Below are positions 14,301 to 22,042 of a DNA stretch of 34,764 nt, piece by piece. Each line of letters opens with the position of its first letter. The stretch's first letter is position 1. Under the pieces are notes generated by a model. The model was not told the origin of the DNA. It searched no databases and saw only the letters and a list, made by a program, of their open reading frames with translations. Position numbers and translations under genes: made by a program. The stretch is from Anaerolineales bacterium (GTDB lineage: Bacteria; Chloroflexota; Anaerolineae; Anaerolineales; UBA11579), in NCBI GenBank assembly GCA_020059485.1, contig JAGVCA010000018.1, positions 1 through 34,764 on the forward strand, given 5' to 3'.

Positions 14301-14834
14301 GAGGATATCCTGCGAGGTTTCGATCAGGAGGACATCGACGCCCCCAGCGATCAGCCCGGCGGCCTGGACTTTGAAGATCTCGACCAACTGGTCGTGGGTG
14401 ATATTGGAAAGAGACGGATCATCGGCCGAGGGCAGCATCCCGGAAGGGCCGATCGACCCGGCCACGAAGCGCGGGTGCTCGGGCGTGCTGAATTCGTCCG
14501 CTACCCGGCGGGCGACGGATGCCGCAGCCTGATTGATCTCGAAGGCCCGCGCACCCAGCCCATACTCTTCCAAAGTCAGCGGGTTGGAGCGGAAGGTATT
14601 GGTCTCGACCACATCCACCCCGACCTCGAAATACGCCCGGTGCACGGCGGCAACCGCCTCAGGTTTGGTGATGGCCAGGAAGTCGTAGCAGCCGTTGTAT
14701 CGTTCGCCCCCGAAGTCCTCGGCAGTCAGGTTCATGGCCTGCAGCATGGTACCGTTGGCGCCGTCATAGATCAGGACGCGCTGTGCCAATGCGTCCAGGA
14801 ATGCTCTCCGGGTGTAGGTGTGTTGTTTTTTCAT
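11331..14834 (-). CDS. metH: Cobalamin-dependent methionine synthase
   Basis: The 1167-residue enzyme transfers a methyl group from methyl-tetrahydrofolate via cobalamin to homocysteine. All four modules are visible. The homocysteine domain (1-325) has zinc ligands Cys237 (GLNCSTGP) and Cys303/Cys304 (GGCCGTTP). The pterin domain spans about 348-620. The helical cap and B12 Rossmann domain (645-880) has the cobalt-ligand His747 in DVHDIGKNL. The reactivation domain (about 910-1167) has YSWGYPAIPD and a terminal HHPEAKYYSTGVSR. Length is slightly under the E. coli enzyme. Only 78 nt separate it from the upstream gene, with no cobalamin or SAM riboswitch visible. It probably belongs to the five-gene minus-strand run ending in the selenoprotein gene. 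Confidence 0.96.
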   Translation of the reverse strand: MKKQHTYTRRAFLDALAQRVLIYDGANGTMLQAMNLTAEDFGGERYNGCYDFLAITKPEAVAAVHRAYFEVGVDVVETNTFRSNPLTLEEYGLGARAFEINQAAASVARRVADEFSTPEHPRFVAGSIGPSGMLPSADDPSLSNITHDQLVEIFKVQAAGLIAGGVDVLLIETSQDILEVKAVIQGIQQAFEDSGERLPIQCQITLDTSGRMLLGTDISSALAILEKLPIDVIGLNCSTGPEHMREPISYLGEQSVLPVSAIPNAGLPLNVDGQAVYPLEPEPYAEAMYEFVTKHNISVVGGCCGTTPTHMRKLVEKIHGHPSPARPERDTPRLSSSIKAVDMAQEPRPLLIGERLNATGSRLFKRLLLQKDWDALVEIAREQIEGGAHALDVSVAVTEDPDELGLMTTLVKRLAMSVDAPLVIDTTEPEVMEAALKIAPGRSMLNSTHLEAGPEKLRQVLGIAKKHNAAVLILTIDEQGMAKSVERKIEVAKRIYDIAVDEIGLAPEDLVYDTLTFPLSTGDTEFADSAIATLESIQRIKAELPGVFTSLGVSNVSFGLNQAARPVLNSLMLHHAVQYGLDMAIVHASKVRPYAEIPEEERSLMEDLIFNRRPDALQRVIEFYQDVQVAEEGQSDPTEGMTPEERLYWSILHRHKEGVEAAIDEIIARKDHASNHESAVNILNNTLLPAMKEVGDRFGAGELILPFVLQSAEVMKKTVTHLDNYLEKVAGVSKGKVVLATVYGDVHDIGKNLVKTILANNGYEVFDLGKQVPADTIISKAEEVGADAIGLSALLVSTSKQMPLIINELHRRRMEIPVLIGGAAINRRFGWRVLYTEEGDPYPPGVFYCADAFEGLNVMEQLVDDHKRPALMEELRSKATFEIERERPQRKTRSAGGSAVGPAPAIPQVPAWGPRVVEEMPLEMVFQHLYINELFRLSWGAKNARGEEWDKLEIEFQERLDRMKREALRGGWLKPKGIYGYWPAQSDGDDLLVYDPQSLADKPAEIARFSFPRQPSGDMLCLADYFASVSLGKMDVVALQIVTVGQQATEKFDEMQAAGDYSEAYYVHGLAVQTAEASAEYLHRHIRRELGLAEGQGKRYSWGYPAIPDLDDHRIVFDLLPAESELGMSLTSAFQLVPEQSTAAIILHHPEAKYYSTGVSRVEQLME

Positions 14835-14912
14835 CGTGATCCTATCCAGGGGTGTAGCGGAGTAAGTCCGAAAAGGTTGGGCTAGAGTTTACCATGAAGA
14901 CCTCGCCAGTTG

Positions 14913-16682
14913 TCAGTCCTCTGCGCTGCCAAATACCTCGATCTCCCGCCAGGAAACCCATGACGGGCTTGAAACCGTTTCCACCATCACATACTGGATA
15001 TTGAATGCAGGCGTCTCCAGGGAGAAGGACAGCCAATCCAGGTCGGCGGTCGGCTGGATGAACTCGTGGGCCAGTTGCCAGTTGGCGGCATTGTCAGTGG
15101 TGCCGGCTTGCCGGAAATACACCCGGTGGCGGGTCTCACCTTCCGGCCACTGCCCGACCAGCAGCCGGACCTCGGCAATGGTGTGCCCGGCGCCCAGGTC
15201 GATCTTGATCCACTGCGGCGCATCAGCTCCGGATTGCCAGCTGGTCTCCACGCTCTCATCGAGGGCATCCAGCGGCGGGCCTTCCGGCAGCTGGCGGGAG
15301 GCGGTCACCGCTTTGCCATAGGCCAGGTTGGCGGTCGGCACCTCCACCGGCGTGCAGATGTCCGGTTGAGCGTTTGGGGCAAACAGGTCCAGCATGAAGT
15401 GGTCACCCTCTACAAAGCCCCAGGTCGGATCGCCAAGCGGTGCCGGCAGATCGAAATAACTCCAGTACAGCCAGCCATCCCAGCCATGCGCGCAGGACTC
15501 TGCCGCCCATTGTGTGGCGGCCCGGGCGGCGGTCTCGACCGAATCGTAACGGTCCTCGAAAGCGCCGTACTCACCCATCACGACAGGGATCTCCGGATGA
15601 CCGGTCATCCCGAAATTCTCCGCAAATTCCGCCAGGGTCAGGTCATCGCCCGGATAGGCATGGAAATCGTAAAAGTCCAGCGCCGCCCCGCCCTCGATCA
15701 ATGCGGCTGTATCCACATACCAACTGCCGCCGATGCCGGTTTCATTGGGGAATTGCGGGGCGAAGAAGCCCATCGTCACCAGGGTGGTCGGGTCGTAGGT
15801 ACGGATGACATCCTCGACCTGGTCGATATACAGCAGCAGGTTTTCGGCCACCATCGCCCGCTTCTGGGCTGGATCGGAGAGGTCATAATTCAACCCGTTG
15901 GCGGTTTCGACCACCCCGGCATCCAGGCTCAGGGGTGGCTGCTCCTTGAACAGCCACTGCTCGTTGAGCAATGACCAGGCCAGGACTGCATCCCAGGGCG
16001 CTTGCCGCTCCGCCAGCCCGGACATCAGGTCCGTCCAGTAGGCCACGGCGGCCTGATGGCCGTTCTCGGTCAGGATATGGGCATTCCGATAACCCTCAAA
16101 GTTCGGGTCTCGCTCGGCTTGGCGGTTGGAAATGTTCCAGTATTCGCCTTTGGTCGGCAGGTCATTGGAAGTCAGCAGCAGGAAGATGCCGGCATCGCGG
16201 GCGGTGTGCATGGCATCGACCAGGTTATCCAGATATTCGCCGTTCAGCCGGCCGGTGGCCGGGTCCGTGATGCAGGTGGTATCGCTGGAACATTCCAGGA
16301 ACAGGCGGACAGTGTTATACCCACGCTCAACCAGCCCCTGCAGGTCGGCGGCAAAGACCTCATGCTGATAGCGTCCGACCTCAAAGACCCGGTTCTCCAA
16401 TCCCGTCCCGGTGTCCACAATCAGGATGTAATTGACCCCGCGCGGGATGAAGGTCTCACCGGTGATGGTATTGTAAAATTCACCCTCGCCATCCACGACC
16501 CGCACTTGGATGAGATGTTCCGGTGGCAGATACGCTTCAGTCGGTGTGAGCGCAGGAGAGGTGAGCGTTAACGTCGGATCAATTTGAGGCGTCCCGGGTT
16601 CACCCGACCAATTGCCAGCCGGCAAGGAGCACCCCGCCAGCACGATCATCGACAGCACGATTAACAGTCTCTTTAGCATCAT
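14913..16682 (-). CDS. Secreted glycoside hydrolase lipoprotein (GH5/clan A type) with F5/8-type C domain
   Basis: The 589-residue protein has a lipoprotein signal ending LAGC (Cys18) and a Thr/Pro-rich linker (about 28-50). A TIM-barrel glycosidase domain follows (about 60-430) with likely acid/base Glu241 in SLLNEQW and nucleophile Glu371 in VMGEYGAF. A C-terminal discoidin-like carbohydrate-binding domain spans about 448-586 (NLAYGKAVTASRQLP to WREIEVFG). Clan GH-A members of this look are beta-mannanases or endoglucanases; the substrate cannot be fixed. Acylation would anchor it outside the membrane. GGAGG fits the second ATG (16679) slightly better. It lies 18 nt after the metallo-hydrolase gene and upstream of metH, an odd partner for methionine synthesis. 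Confidence 0.85.
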   Translation of the reverse strand: MMLKRLLIVLSMIVLAGCSLPAGNWSGEPGTPQIDPTLTLTSPALTPTEAYLPPEHLIQVRVVDGEGEFYNTITGETFIPRGVNYILIVDTGTGLENRVFEVGRYQHEVFAADLQGLVERGYNTVRLFLECSSDTTCITDPATGRLNGEYLDNLVDAMHTARDAGIFLLLTSNDLPTKGEYWNISNRQAERDPNFEGYRNAHILTENGHQAAVAYWTDLMSGLAERQAPWDAVLAWSLLNEQWLFKEQPPLSLDAGVVETANGLNYDLSDPAQKRAMVAENLLLYIDQVEDVIRTYDPTTLVTMGFFAPQFPNETGIGGSWYVDTAALIEGGAALDFYDFHAYPGDDLTLAEFAENFGMTGHPEIPVVMGEYGAFEDRYDSVETAARAATQWAAESCAHGWDGWLYWSYFDLPAPLGDPTWGFVEGDHFMLDLFAPNAQPDICTPVEVPTANLAYGKAVTASRQLPEGPPLDALDESVETSWQSGADAPQWIKIDLGAGHTIAEVRLLVGQWPEGETRHRVYFRQAGTTDNAANWQLAHEFIQPTADLDWLSFSLETPAFNIQYVMVETVSSPSWVSWREIEVFGSAED

Positions 16683-16700
16683 CCACCTCCATTCCAGTCG

Positions 16701-17375
16701 TCAATCCAACTCAAATTTCACAGCCGCATCCCGCACCAGCGGCCCGTGCCCACAGACCACGATCCCGGGCTGCAGCGCGGCCTGCATCCTGAGCGAGGCC
16801 AGCATCACTTCCTGATCCCAGTTGAACATCCGGCGGCGGTTGGCCCGCACGCTGTCGTGCCGGGTGGTGACCGAATCCCCCGCAAATAGCAGGCGGTGCT
16901 TTTCCGCATAAAACGAGAGATGTCCCGGGGTATGTCCCGGACTGGACAGGACGCGCAGCCCGCCAAGCACCGGCAACACCTCACCCGCGTGCAGCACCCG
17001 ATCGACCCACAACAGCATTGACCCGCTGCGCTGCTCGAACCAGGTGAACAGCGGCGAGAGCAACCCGGCCTTGACTTCCCTCGCCGAGCGGCCGCGAGCC
17101 AACGCTTCCGCCTCAACCTGGCTGGCCGAGATCCGGGCGCCGCTCAACTTGCGCAGTGCGTCTGCAGCGCCAACATGATCGATATCGGCATGCGTCAGCA
17201 GGATCTCGGTCAGGTTCTCCGGCCGGCAGCCAAGCGACTCAAGCGCTGCCAGGATCGGTTTGAGCGAGGACCGCACCCCCGCATCGATCAACACGATCTT
17301 AGACCCGTCCACGATCAGACAGCAGTTGGAAAACAACATCGGGATGAAATACACACCGGGGATAATCTCCTGCAT
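16701..17375 (-). CDS. Metallo-beta-lactamase-fold hydrolase
   Basis: The 224-residue protein has the binuclear-metal MBL signature THADIDH (His62, Asp64, Asp66, His67). It also has SPGHTPGHLSFY, FAGDSV with the bridging Asp, and a final VVCGHGP His. This family spans glyoxalase II, lactonases and many uncharacterised hydrolases, and no substrate can be named. The start at MQEIIPGVYF (17375) follows GGAGG and sits 1 nt after the stop of the DHOD-like gene, so the pair is translationally coupled. A longer frame to 17471 would overlap that gene and is rejected. Confidence 0.85.
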   Translation of the reverse strand: MQEIIPGVYFIPMLFSNCCLIVDGSKIVLIDAGVRSSLKPILAALESLGCRPENLTEILLTHADIDHVGAADALRKLSGARISASQVEAEALARGRSAREVKAGLLSPLFTWFEQRSGSMLLWVDRVLHAGEVLPVLGGLRVLSSPGHTPGHLSFYAEKHRLLFAGDSVTTRHDSVRANRRRMFNWDQEVMLASLRMQAALQPGIVVCGHGPLVRDAAVKFELD

Positions 17376-17376
17376 C

Positions 17377-18144
17377 TTAGTCGCCCTCCGACTGGAACCA
17401 ATCGCCGCGCCACACCGCCAGGTCAATCTGCACGCCCAACGCGCCGGCCGCCAGCATCGCCTGGAGATCATCCCTGGATGTCACCCCGCCAGCCCCAATG
17501 ACCTGAATACCGCTTTGATCCATTTGCCGGACAGCCTGCAGCGCCTGCGGGAACAGCGCCGGGCCGTACACTCTCCCGGAGGAGAATTGTCCGTTTTGCG
17601 AGATCATTCCGCGCGGCGGCCCAAGACTGACCGCCGCTGCGCCATCCCGGACACAGGTCTCTGCCAGATCAGATACACGGCCCAGGGGCAGCCGGACGAT
17701 CACCGGCAGTTCACCGAGAGCGGCTTCAACCGCCAGGCGGATCTCCTCCCCGGTGCTGTACTCATCGATGCCGATCTCCACCGCCAGGATGTTCTCCAGG
17801 GTTTCCAGCCGCACAACGGCATCTGCCAGGAAGTATGGATCTCCCGAGAGCAAGTGAACGATCACCGGAACCGGACTTTGCGCCCAGGCATCTGCGGCAT
17901 GGCGGAGTAACTGTCTGAATCCGGGGTTCGGATGTCCGCTGTGCAGCAGCGCACCGCCCGGAATCAACTCCCAGCGGGTGCCGGATGCCGGCTGCCGCGG
18001 CCCCGCGCTGACCGGGTTGGTCACAAACGCGCCAAAAGATTCCCAGTCCAACGGGAGGCGCAGGTCAGGGACAAAACCCAGCATTCCAGCTGCGTTCATC
18101 AGTGGCTTGATCAGGGTCAGCGGTTGGTTCAGCACATCTTCCAT
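17377..18144 (-). CDS. Dihydroorotate dehydrogenase-like FMN TIM-barrel protein
   Basis: The 255-residue protein shows class 1 DHOD features. It opens LMNAAGMLGF and has GAFVTNPVSAGPR, GGALLHSGHPNPGF, internal barrel strands, and the phosphate/FMN-binding end VIGAGGVTSRDDLQAML. It is shorter than true PyrD (about 300 residues), and no pyrimidine gene is nearby, so orotate synthesis should not be assumed. The start MEDVLNQPL is chosen because a TATAAT lies only 6 nt upstream, implying a leaderless mRNA beginning at or near this ATG. An alternative ATG at 18165 would lie upstream of that element. It is the first gene of the run leading to metH. Confidence 0.75.
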   Translation of the reverse strand: MEDVLNQPLTLIKPLMNAAGMLGFVPDLRLPLDWESFGAFVTNPVSAGPRQPASGTRWELIPGGALLHSGHPNPGFRQLLRHAADAWAQSPVPVIVHLLSGDPYFLADAVVRLETLENILAVEIGIDEYSTGEEIRLAVEAALGELPVIVRLPLGRVSDLAETCVRDGAAAVSLGPPRGMISQNGQFSSGRVYGPALFPQALQAVRQMDQSGIQVIGAGGVTSRDDLQAMLAAGALGVQIDLAVWRGDWFQSEGD

Positions 18145-18150
18145 ATGCCC

Positions 18151-18156
18151 ATTATA
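18151..18156 (-). promoter_or_regulatory. -10 element of a probable leaderless promoter
   Basis: A perfect minus-strand TATAAT ends 6 nt before the ATG of the DHOD-like gene, so transcription would start at about the A of ATG. No ribosome-binding site is present. The -35 is weak. Confidence 0.45.
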
Positions 18157-18190
18157 GCCGAGCACGAGCGCATCCAGCGCCGGGACTCAA

Positions 18191-18199
18191 TGATATAAT
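18191..18199 (+). promoter_or_regulatory. Extended -10 promoter of the DsbA-like/MTHFR operon
   Basis: TGATATAAT combines a TGn extension with a perfect -10 (18194-18199), about 82 nt before the ATG. It is divergent from the DHOD-like promoter 35 nt away. Confidence 0.55.
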
Positions 18200-18280
18200 C
18201 CACCCCAGATTTCATTCGGACTAATTTACCTGAAATAGTGTGGATAAATTGATAACCACCCCGATAACTGGAGCCAAATA

Positions 18281-18967
18281 ATGACCACTGAGAAACGGAA
18301 ACAGAACGCCTTTAACCCAACTGCCGCCCTGATGGCCGGATTGCCTCTGGCCTTTATTGCCGGATTGTTCGTTGGCTATCAGTTGTGGGCTGCGCCAAAT
18401 GTCGAGGCTGACCTGAGCGCCAATACACCGCAGCGGTACGAGATCCCGATCTCGGATGATGATCCCACCCTCGGCCCGGAAGACGCCTCGGTCACGATCA
18501 TCGAGTTCAGCGATTACGAATGTCCGTACTGCCGCACCTATCACGAAAACACCTTCGATGCGATCCTGTCCGCCTATGGCGACCAGATCCGGTATGTGTT
18601 CAAAGATCTGCCGCTGAACTCGATCCATCCCAATGCCAGCCCGGCAGCCAACGCGGCACACTGTGCCCAGGAACAGGATGCCTTCTGGGAATTCCACGAC
18701 CTGCTGTTCAGCATGCAGGCCGGCCTGAACAGGGATGCCTACCTGACCTATGCCGGGTTACTCGATCTGGAGATGAGCATCTTTGAGGATTGTCTGGACG
18801 AGGGCCGCTACCTGGACATCGTGAACGAAGACATCAATGTGCTGGTGCAGATCAATGCCCCGATCTCCACGCCGACCTTCTTCATCAACGGGCAATATCT
18901 GGCCGGCGCGCAGCCGTTCTCGGAGTTCGCCCGCCTGATCGAGGCCGAACTGGAAGCGGCCAACTGA
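18281..18967 (+). CDS. Membrane-anchored DsbA-family thiol-disulfide oxidoreductase
   Basis: The 228-residue protein has a basic N terminus and one membrane segment (about 15-36, ALMAGLPLAFIAGLFVGYQL). A DsbA-like thioredoxin fold with active site CPYC (81-84) in EFSDYECPYCRTYHE follows, with a helical insert and the cis-proline segment STPTFFING. It would act outside the membrane in disulfide formation or reduction, like BdbD-type proteins. GGAG lies 9 nt before the ATG. The downstream homocysteine methyltransferase/MTHFR gene starts 28 nt later, so they are probably co-transcribed. No DsbB/VKOR partner lies in the window. Confidence 0.88.
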   Translation: MTTEKRKQNAFNPTAALMAGLPLAFIAGLFVGYQLWAAPNVEADLSANTPQRYEIPISDDDPTLGPEDASVTIIEFSDYECPYCRTYHENTFDAILSAYGDQIRYVFKDLPLNSIHPNASPAANAAHCAQEQDAFWEFHDLLFSMQAGLNRDAYLTYAGLLDLEMSIFEDCLDEGRYLDIVNEDINVLVQINAPISTPTFFINGQYLAGAQPFSEFARLIEAELEAAN

Positions 18968-18995
18968 TCCCATCAGACCGTTATCCGAGACCCAG

Positions 18996-20855
18996 ATGAG
19001 CGACAAACCTTTCCTGACAGCGCTTGCCAGCCGACCCAATCCGCTGGTGTTCGATGGCGCTATGGGTACCATGCTGCATGCAATGGGCGAATCGTTTGAA
19101 GGCTGTCTGGACGAAATCAACCTGACCAATCCGGCGCTGGTGGCGGAAGTCCACCGGGGCTACATCGAAGCCGGGACGGAGGTCATCACCACCAATACCT
19201 TCGGCGCGAACCGGTTCAAGTTGTCCGAGCACGGGCTGGAGGCGAAGCAGGAAGAGATCATCTGTGCCGCAGTTTCGCTGGCGCGGAAGGTGGTGGATGC
19301 CTCCTTTAAACAGGTATTGATCGCCGGGGATGTCGGGCCGCTGGGCATCCGGCTGGCCCCATTTGGCCGTGTGACGGCCGAACAAGCCCGCGAGGTGTTC
19401 GCCGAGCAGATCGAAATGCTGTGCAATTGCGGCGTGGACCTGATCATCATCGAAACCATCAGCGATCTGTACGAAGCCCGGGAAGCGGTTCAGGCCGCCC
19501 GGGAAGTGTGCGGCCTGCCGGTGATCGTCTCGATGACCTTCACACGGGATGACCGCACCCTGCTGGGTGACCCGCCGGCCAAGGTGGCTGTCTGGCTGCA
19601 GGAAGCCGGTGCCGATGTGATCGGGATCAACTGCTCGGAAGGCCCGGCCCAGGTCTTGCGGATCCTGCGCCAGATGCGCCGGGCAGCGCCGGACAGCCTG
19701 TTCTCGGTGATGCCCAATGCCGGTTGGCCGGAACGGGTCGGCGGGCGGATCATGTACCCGGCCGGTCCGGAATACTTTGGGGATTATGCCCTGGCATTCC
19801 GTCAAGCCGGTGCACACATCATTGGCGGATGCTGCGGCACCACCCCGGACCACATCCGGGCGATGCGCACCGCGCTGGAGACTATCTTGCCGGATGAGGT
19901 CAATGACCTGCCCGAAATCCGCCTGAGCGCCGCGGCGGCGGTCGCAGTGCCGGAAGCGGAACGATCTCACCTGGCGACCTGCTTCGACACAGGCCGGTTT
20001 GCCATCTGTGTGGAGATGGACCCGCCGCGCGGCCTTTCGACCCATAAATTGATCGCCGGCGCCAGCCTGATGCACGAGGCCGGAGCGGATATTATCAACG
20101 TGGCCGACAGCCCAATGGCCCGGATGCGGATGAGCCCGTGGGGGGTGTGCCAACTGCTGCAAACCCAGGTCGGCATTGAGACCACCCTGCACTTCCCCAC
20201 CCGCGGGCGCAACTTACTGCGAGTCCAGGGCGACCTGCTGGCTGCACATGCCATCGGGGTGCGGAATATCTTCGTGGTGATGGGAGACCCGACCGAGGTC
20301 GGCGACTATCCCGACGCGATGGACAACTATGACCTGACACCCTCCGGCCTGATCAAACTGATCAAACAGGGGTTCAACACCGGCCTGGACCACGCCGGGA
20401 TCGGGATCGGGGAGCCGACCAATTTCTTCGTCGGCAGCGCCCTGAACCTGACCCCCAAAGACCCGGAGCGCGAGATCAAGGTGCTGCGCCGTAAAATGCT
20501 CAATGGGGCGGATTTCTTCCTCACCCAGCCGGTGTACGAACCGGAGGCGGCCCGAAAGTTCCTGGACCGCTACCAGGAGGAATATGGTCAGTTCAGCTAC
20601 CCGCTTCTGGTCGGTATCCTGCCGCTGTACAATACCCGCCATGCCAATTTCCTGGACAACGAGGTGCCAGGGATCCGCATCCCGGATGATCTGCGCGAGC
20701 GGATCACCGCCGCCGGAGACCAGTCACCCCAGGCCGGGATCGAGATCGCAGTCGAACAGATCGAAGCGATCAAGCCCTGGGCCGCGGGCATCTACCTGAT
20801 GCCGCCCTTCAACCGCTTCGAAATGGCCGCCGAGATTATCGAACGGGTGCGCTGA
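18996..20855 (+). CDS. Bifunctional homocysteine S-methyltransferase / methylenetetrahydrofolate reductase
   Basis: This is a 619-residue fusion. Residues 1-295 form a zinc-dependent homocysteine methyltransferase domain with DGAMGTML, Cys213 in GINCSEGP and Cys279/Cys280 in GGCCGTTP. Residues 325-619 are an MTHFR barrel (ICVEMDPPRGLSTHKL, VRNIFVVMGDP, GADFFLTQPVY) that reduces methylene-THF to methyl-THF with FAD. The same fusion is annotated in Bacillus (YitJ) and many Chloroflexota. The MTHFR half would supply methyl-THF to MetH encoded about 4 kb away on the other strand. The methyltransferase half may use another donor such as S-methylmethionine, which cannot be told from sequence. Confidence 0.93.
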   Translation: MSDKPFLTALASRPNPLVFDGAMGTMLHAMGESFEGCLDEINLTNPALVAEVHRGYIEAGTEVITTNTFGANRFKLSEHGLEAKQEEIICAAVSLARKVVDASFKQVLIAGDVGPLGIRLAPFGRVTAEQAREVFAEQIEMLCNCGVDLIIIETISDLYEAREAVQAAREVCGLPVIVSMTFTRDDRTLLGDPPAKVAVWLQEAGADVIGINCSEGPAQVLRILRQMRRAAPDSLFSVMPNAGWPERVGGRIMYPAGPEYFGDYALAFRQAGAHIIGGCCGTTPDHIRAMRTALETILPDEVNDLPEIRLSAAAAVAVPEAERSHLATCFDTGRFAICVEMDPPRGLSTHKLIAGASLMHEAGADIINVADSPMARMRMSPWGVCQLLQTQVGIETTLHFPTRGRNLLRVQGDLLAAHAIGVRNIFVVMGDPTEVGDYPDAMDNYDLTPSGLIKLIKQGFNTGLDHAGIGIGEPTNFFVGSALNLTPKDPEREIKVLRRKMLNGADFFLTQPVYEPEAARKFLDRYQEEYGQFSYPLLVGILPLYNTRHANFLDNEVPGIRIPDDLRERITAAGDQSPQAGIEIAVEQIEAIKPWAAGIYLMPPFNRFEMAAEIIERVR

Positions 20856-20866
20856 GTTTGTAATCC

Positions 20867-21328
20867 CTAGAATCGTTGGAAGACCAGCGTTGCCCCACTG
20901 CTGCTAAAGATCGTCAGGCTGTCGTCGGTGACCTCGTACCGGACGGCATCCATCAGGATCTGGAGGAAAGCCTGCTCCTGCTCCATGATCCCGGCCGGAG
21001 TATCACAAAAGATCTCAGACCCGGAGAAATCGGAGAGCTGGAGCGAATCGCCGCTGACCGAGACTTTTGCCCCCCACCCATTGCAGCTGGAATTGCCGGA
21101 AGCCTGGTCACCGATAACAGTGAGCGTCGGCAGTGCGCCGCCATTAGAGAGCGGTTCGCCGCCCCCGATCTCGACCAGCACCCAGGTGTTCCCTTCCAGT
21201 TCGGATTGGCCGCCGGACTGACCTGAACTGTCGGAAGGCGGGGAAGCAGTCTGTCCGCCGCCAAGACAGGCCAGCACAGACAATCCCAGCATCGTCAGGA
21301 TCAACATAAATACCGCTTTTGACTTCAT
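20867..21328 (-). CDS. META-domain (HslJ-like) lipoprotein, copy 1
   Basis: The 153-residue protein has a lipoprotein signal ending LSVLAC (Cys21), then a Ser/Gly/Gln-rich linker. A META domain runs from about residue 45 (LEGNTWVLVEIGGG, NSSCNGWGAKV, IFCDTPAGIMEQEQAFLQIL, LVFQRF). META proteins such as HslJ are small beta-rich envelope proteins linked to stress or antibiotic tolerance; the biochemical role is unknown. GAAAGG precedes the ATG. It converges on the MTHFR fusion gene with an 11-nt gap and no clear terminator. It is a paralogue of the neighbour at 21469-21891. Confidence 0.85.
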   Translation of the reverse strand: MKSKAVFMLILTMLGLSVLACLGGGQTASPPSDSSGQSGGQSELEGNTWVLVEIGGGEPLSNGGALPTLTVIGDQASGNSSCNGWGAKVSVSGDSLQLSDFSGSEIFCDTPAGIMEQEQAFLQILMDAVRYEVTDDSLTIFSSSGATLVFQRF

Positions 21329-21363
21329 CTTTATCCTTTCCCTGTAGTTAACAAGCAGTATGG

Positions 21364-21369
21364 ATTATA
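21364..21369 (-). promoter_or_regulatory. -10 element upstream of META lipoprotein 1
   Basis: A perfect minus-strand TATAAT lies about 35 nt before the ATG in an AT-rich tract. No good -35 is visible. Confidence 0.4.
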
Positions 21370-21468
21370 TAACATAACTTTTACCTTATTTGTAGGAATT
21401 ATTTGCCACACCAGGTCGAATCTCCGTACTGCGCGGCTCCCCCGGATACAGGATAACAAAGTATGTGG

Positions 21469-21891
21469 CTATTCCGCTGGGTCAGTCTGTTCGAAGACCA
21501 GAGTCTCTCCCTGTTGGTTCATGATCCGCAGCTGTCCGGCGGACAATTCATATTCCGCTGCCCCGCCAAGCATCCGCATATACATCTGTTCCTGGTCCAT
21601 CACGCCGTTATCCAGGCAGGCCATCAGTGTCCAGAACATCTCTCCGAACTCGATCTGACCGGCCCGGGCACGATACTCGCCGCCAAACGAATTGCAGGAG
21701 GCATTCCCGCTGACCTGGCCATCCTCAAATACCAGCGTGGGAGCTGTGCCGCTGATCGGCGGCGTGCCATCAAATGAGACCAATCGCCAGGAAGTGCCGG
21801 CCAGTTCATCCCCCCCAGAAAGCCCGGCCTGGCAGGCGGCCGCAGATAATGCCAGAATCATTACTGTCAACAAGATTTTTTTACTCGACAT
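21469..21891 (-). CDS. META-domain (HslJ-like) lipoprotein, copy 2
   Basis: The 140-residue protein has a signal ending SAAAC (Cys20). Its META domain (LAGTSWRLVSFDG, NASCNSFGGEY, ACLDNGVMDQEQMYMRML, LVFEQT) aligns throughout with the downstream copy, including the SCN motif and the second cysteine. AAAGGAG precedes the ATG. The tandem arrangement suggests gene duplication. Function is unknown beyond the envelope localisation implied by the lipobox. Confidence 0.85.
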   Translation of the reverse strand: MSSKKILLTVMILALSAAACQAGLSGGDELAGTSWRLVSFDGTPPISGTAPTLVFEDGQVSGNASCNSFGGEYRARAGQIEFGEMFWTLMACLDNGVMDQEQMYMRMLGGAAEYELSAGQLRIMNQQGETLVFEQTDPAE

Positions 21892-21946
21892 AAAACACTC
21901 CTTTCAGGTTCTAATCCCTTGACGTCCGCGATCGCCCCCGGGTTCC

Positions 21947-21982
21947 CGAAAAAAAACGAACCCGGGAAATCAGGGTTCGTTT
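21947..21982 (-). terminator. Intrinsic terminator after the M29 aminopeptidase gene
   Basis: On the minus strand AAACGAACCC pairs with GGGTTCGTTT (10-bp stem, 9-nt loop), followed by a run of eight T. It lies about 60 nt past the aminopeptidase stop and just upstream of META copy 2. Confidence 0.85.
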
Positions 21983-22042
21983 CACTTTCTGCAAAAGAGA
22001 TCCGGCTGGCCGGCCAGATCTCTGCTTGTGAATGCAATTCGG

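Noticed and set aside
13434-14885. Long plus-strand open frame (483 codons) antisense to metH
   Set aside because: It lies entirely opposite a certain gene, its product has no recognisable motif, and it follows from GC-rich third positions of metH.
14835-14912. Cobalamin or SAM riboswitch before metH
   Set aside because: Only 78 nt are available and no B12-box or SAM consensus is present.
18981-20192. Minus-strand open frame (403 codons) antisense to the MTHFR fusion
   Set aside because: It mirrors codons of a well-supported gene, has His/Gly/Arg-rich nonsense composition and no family motif.
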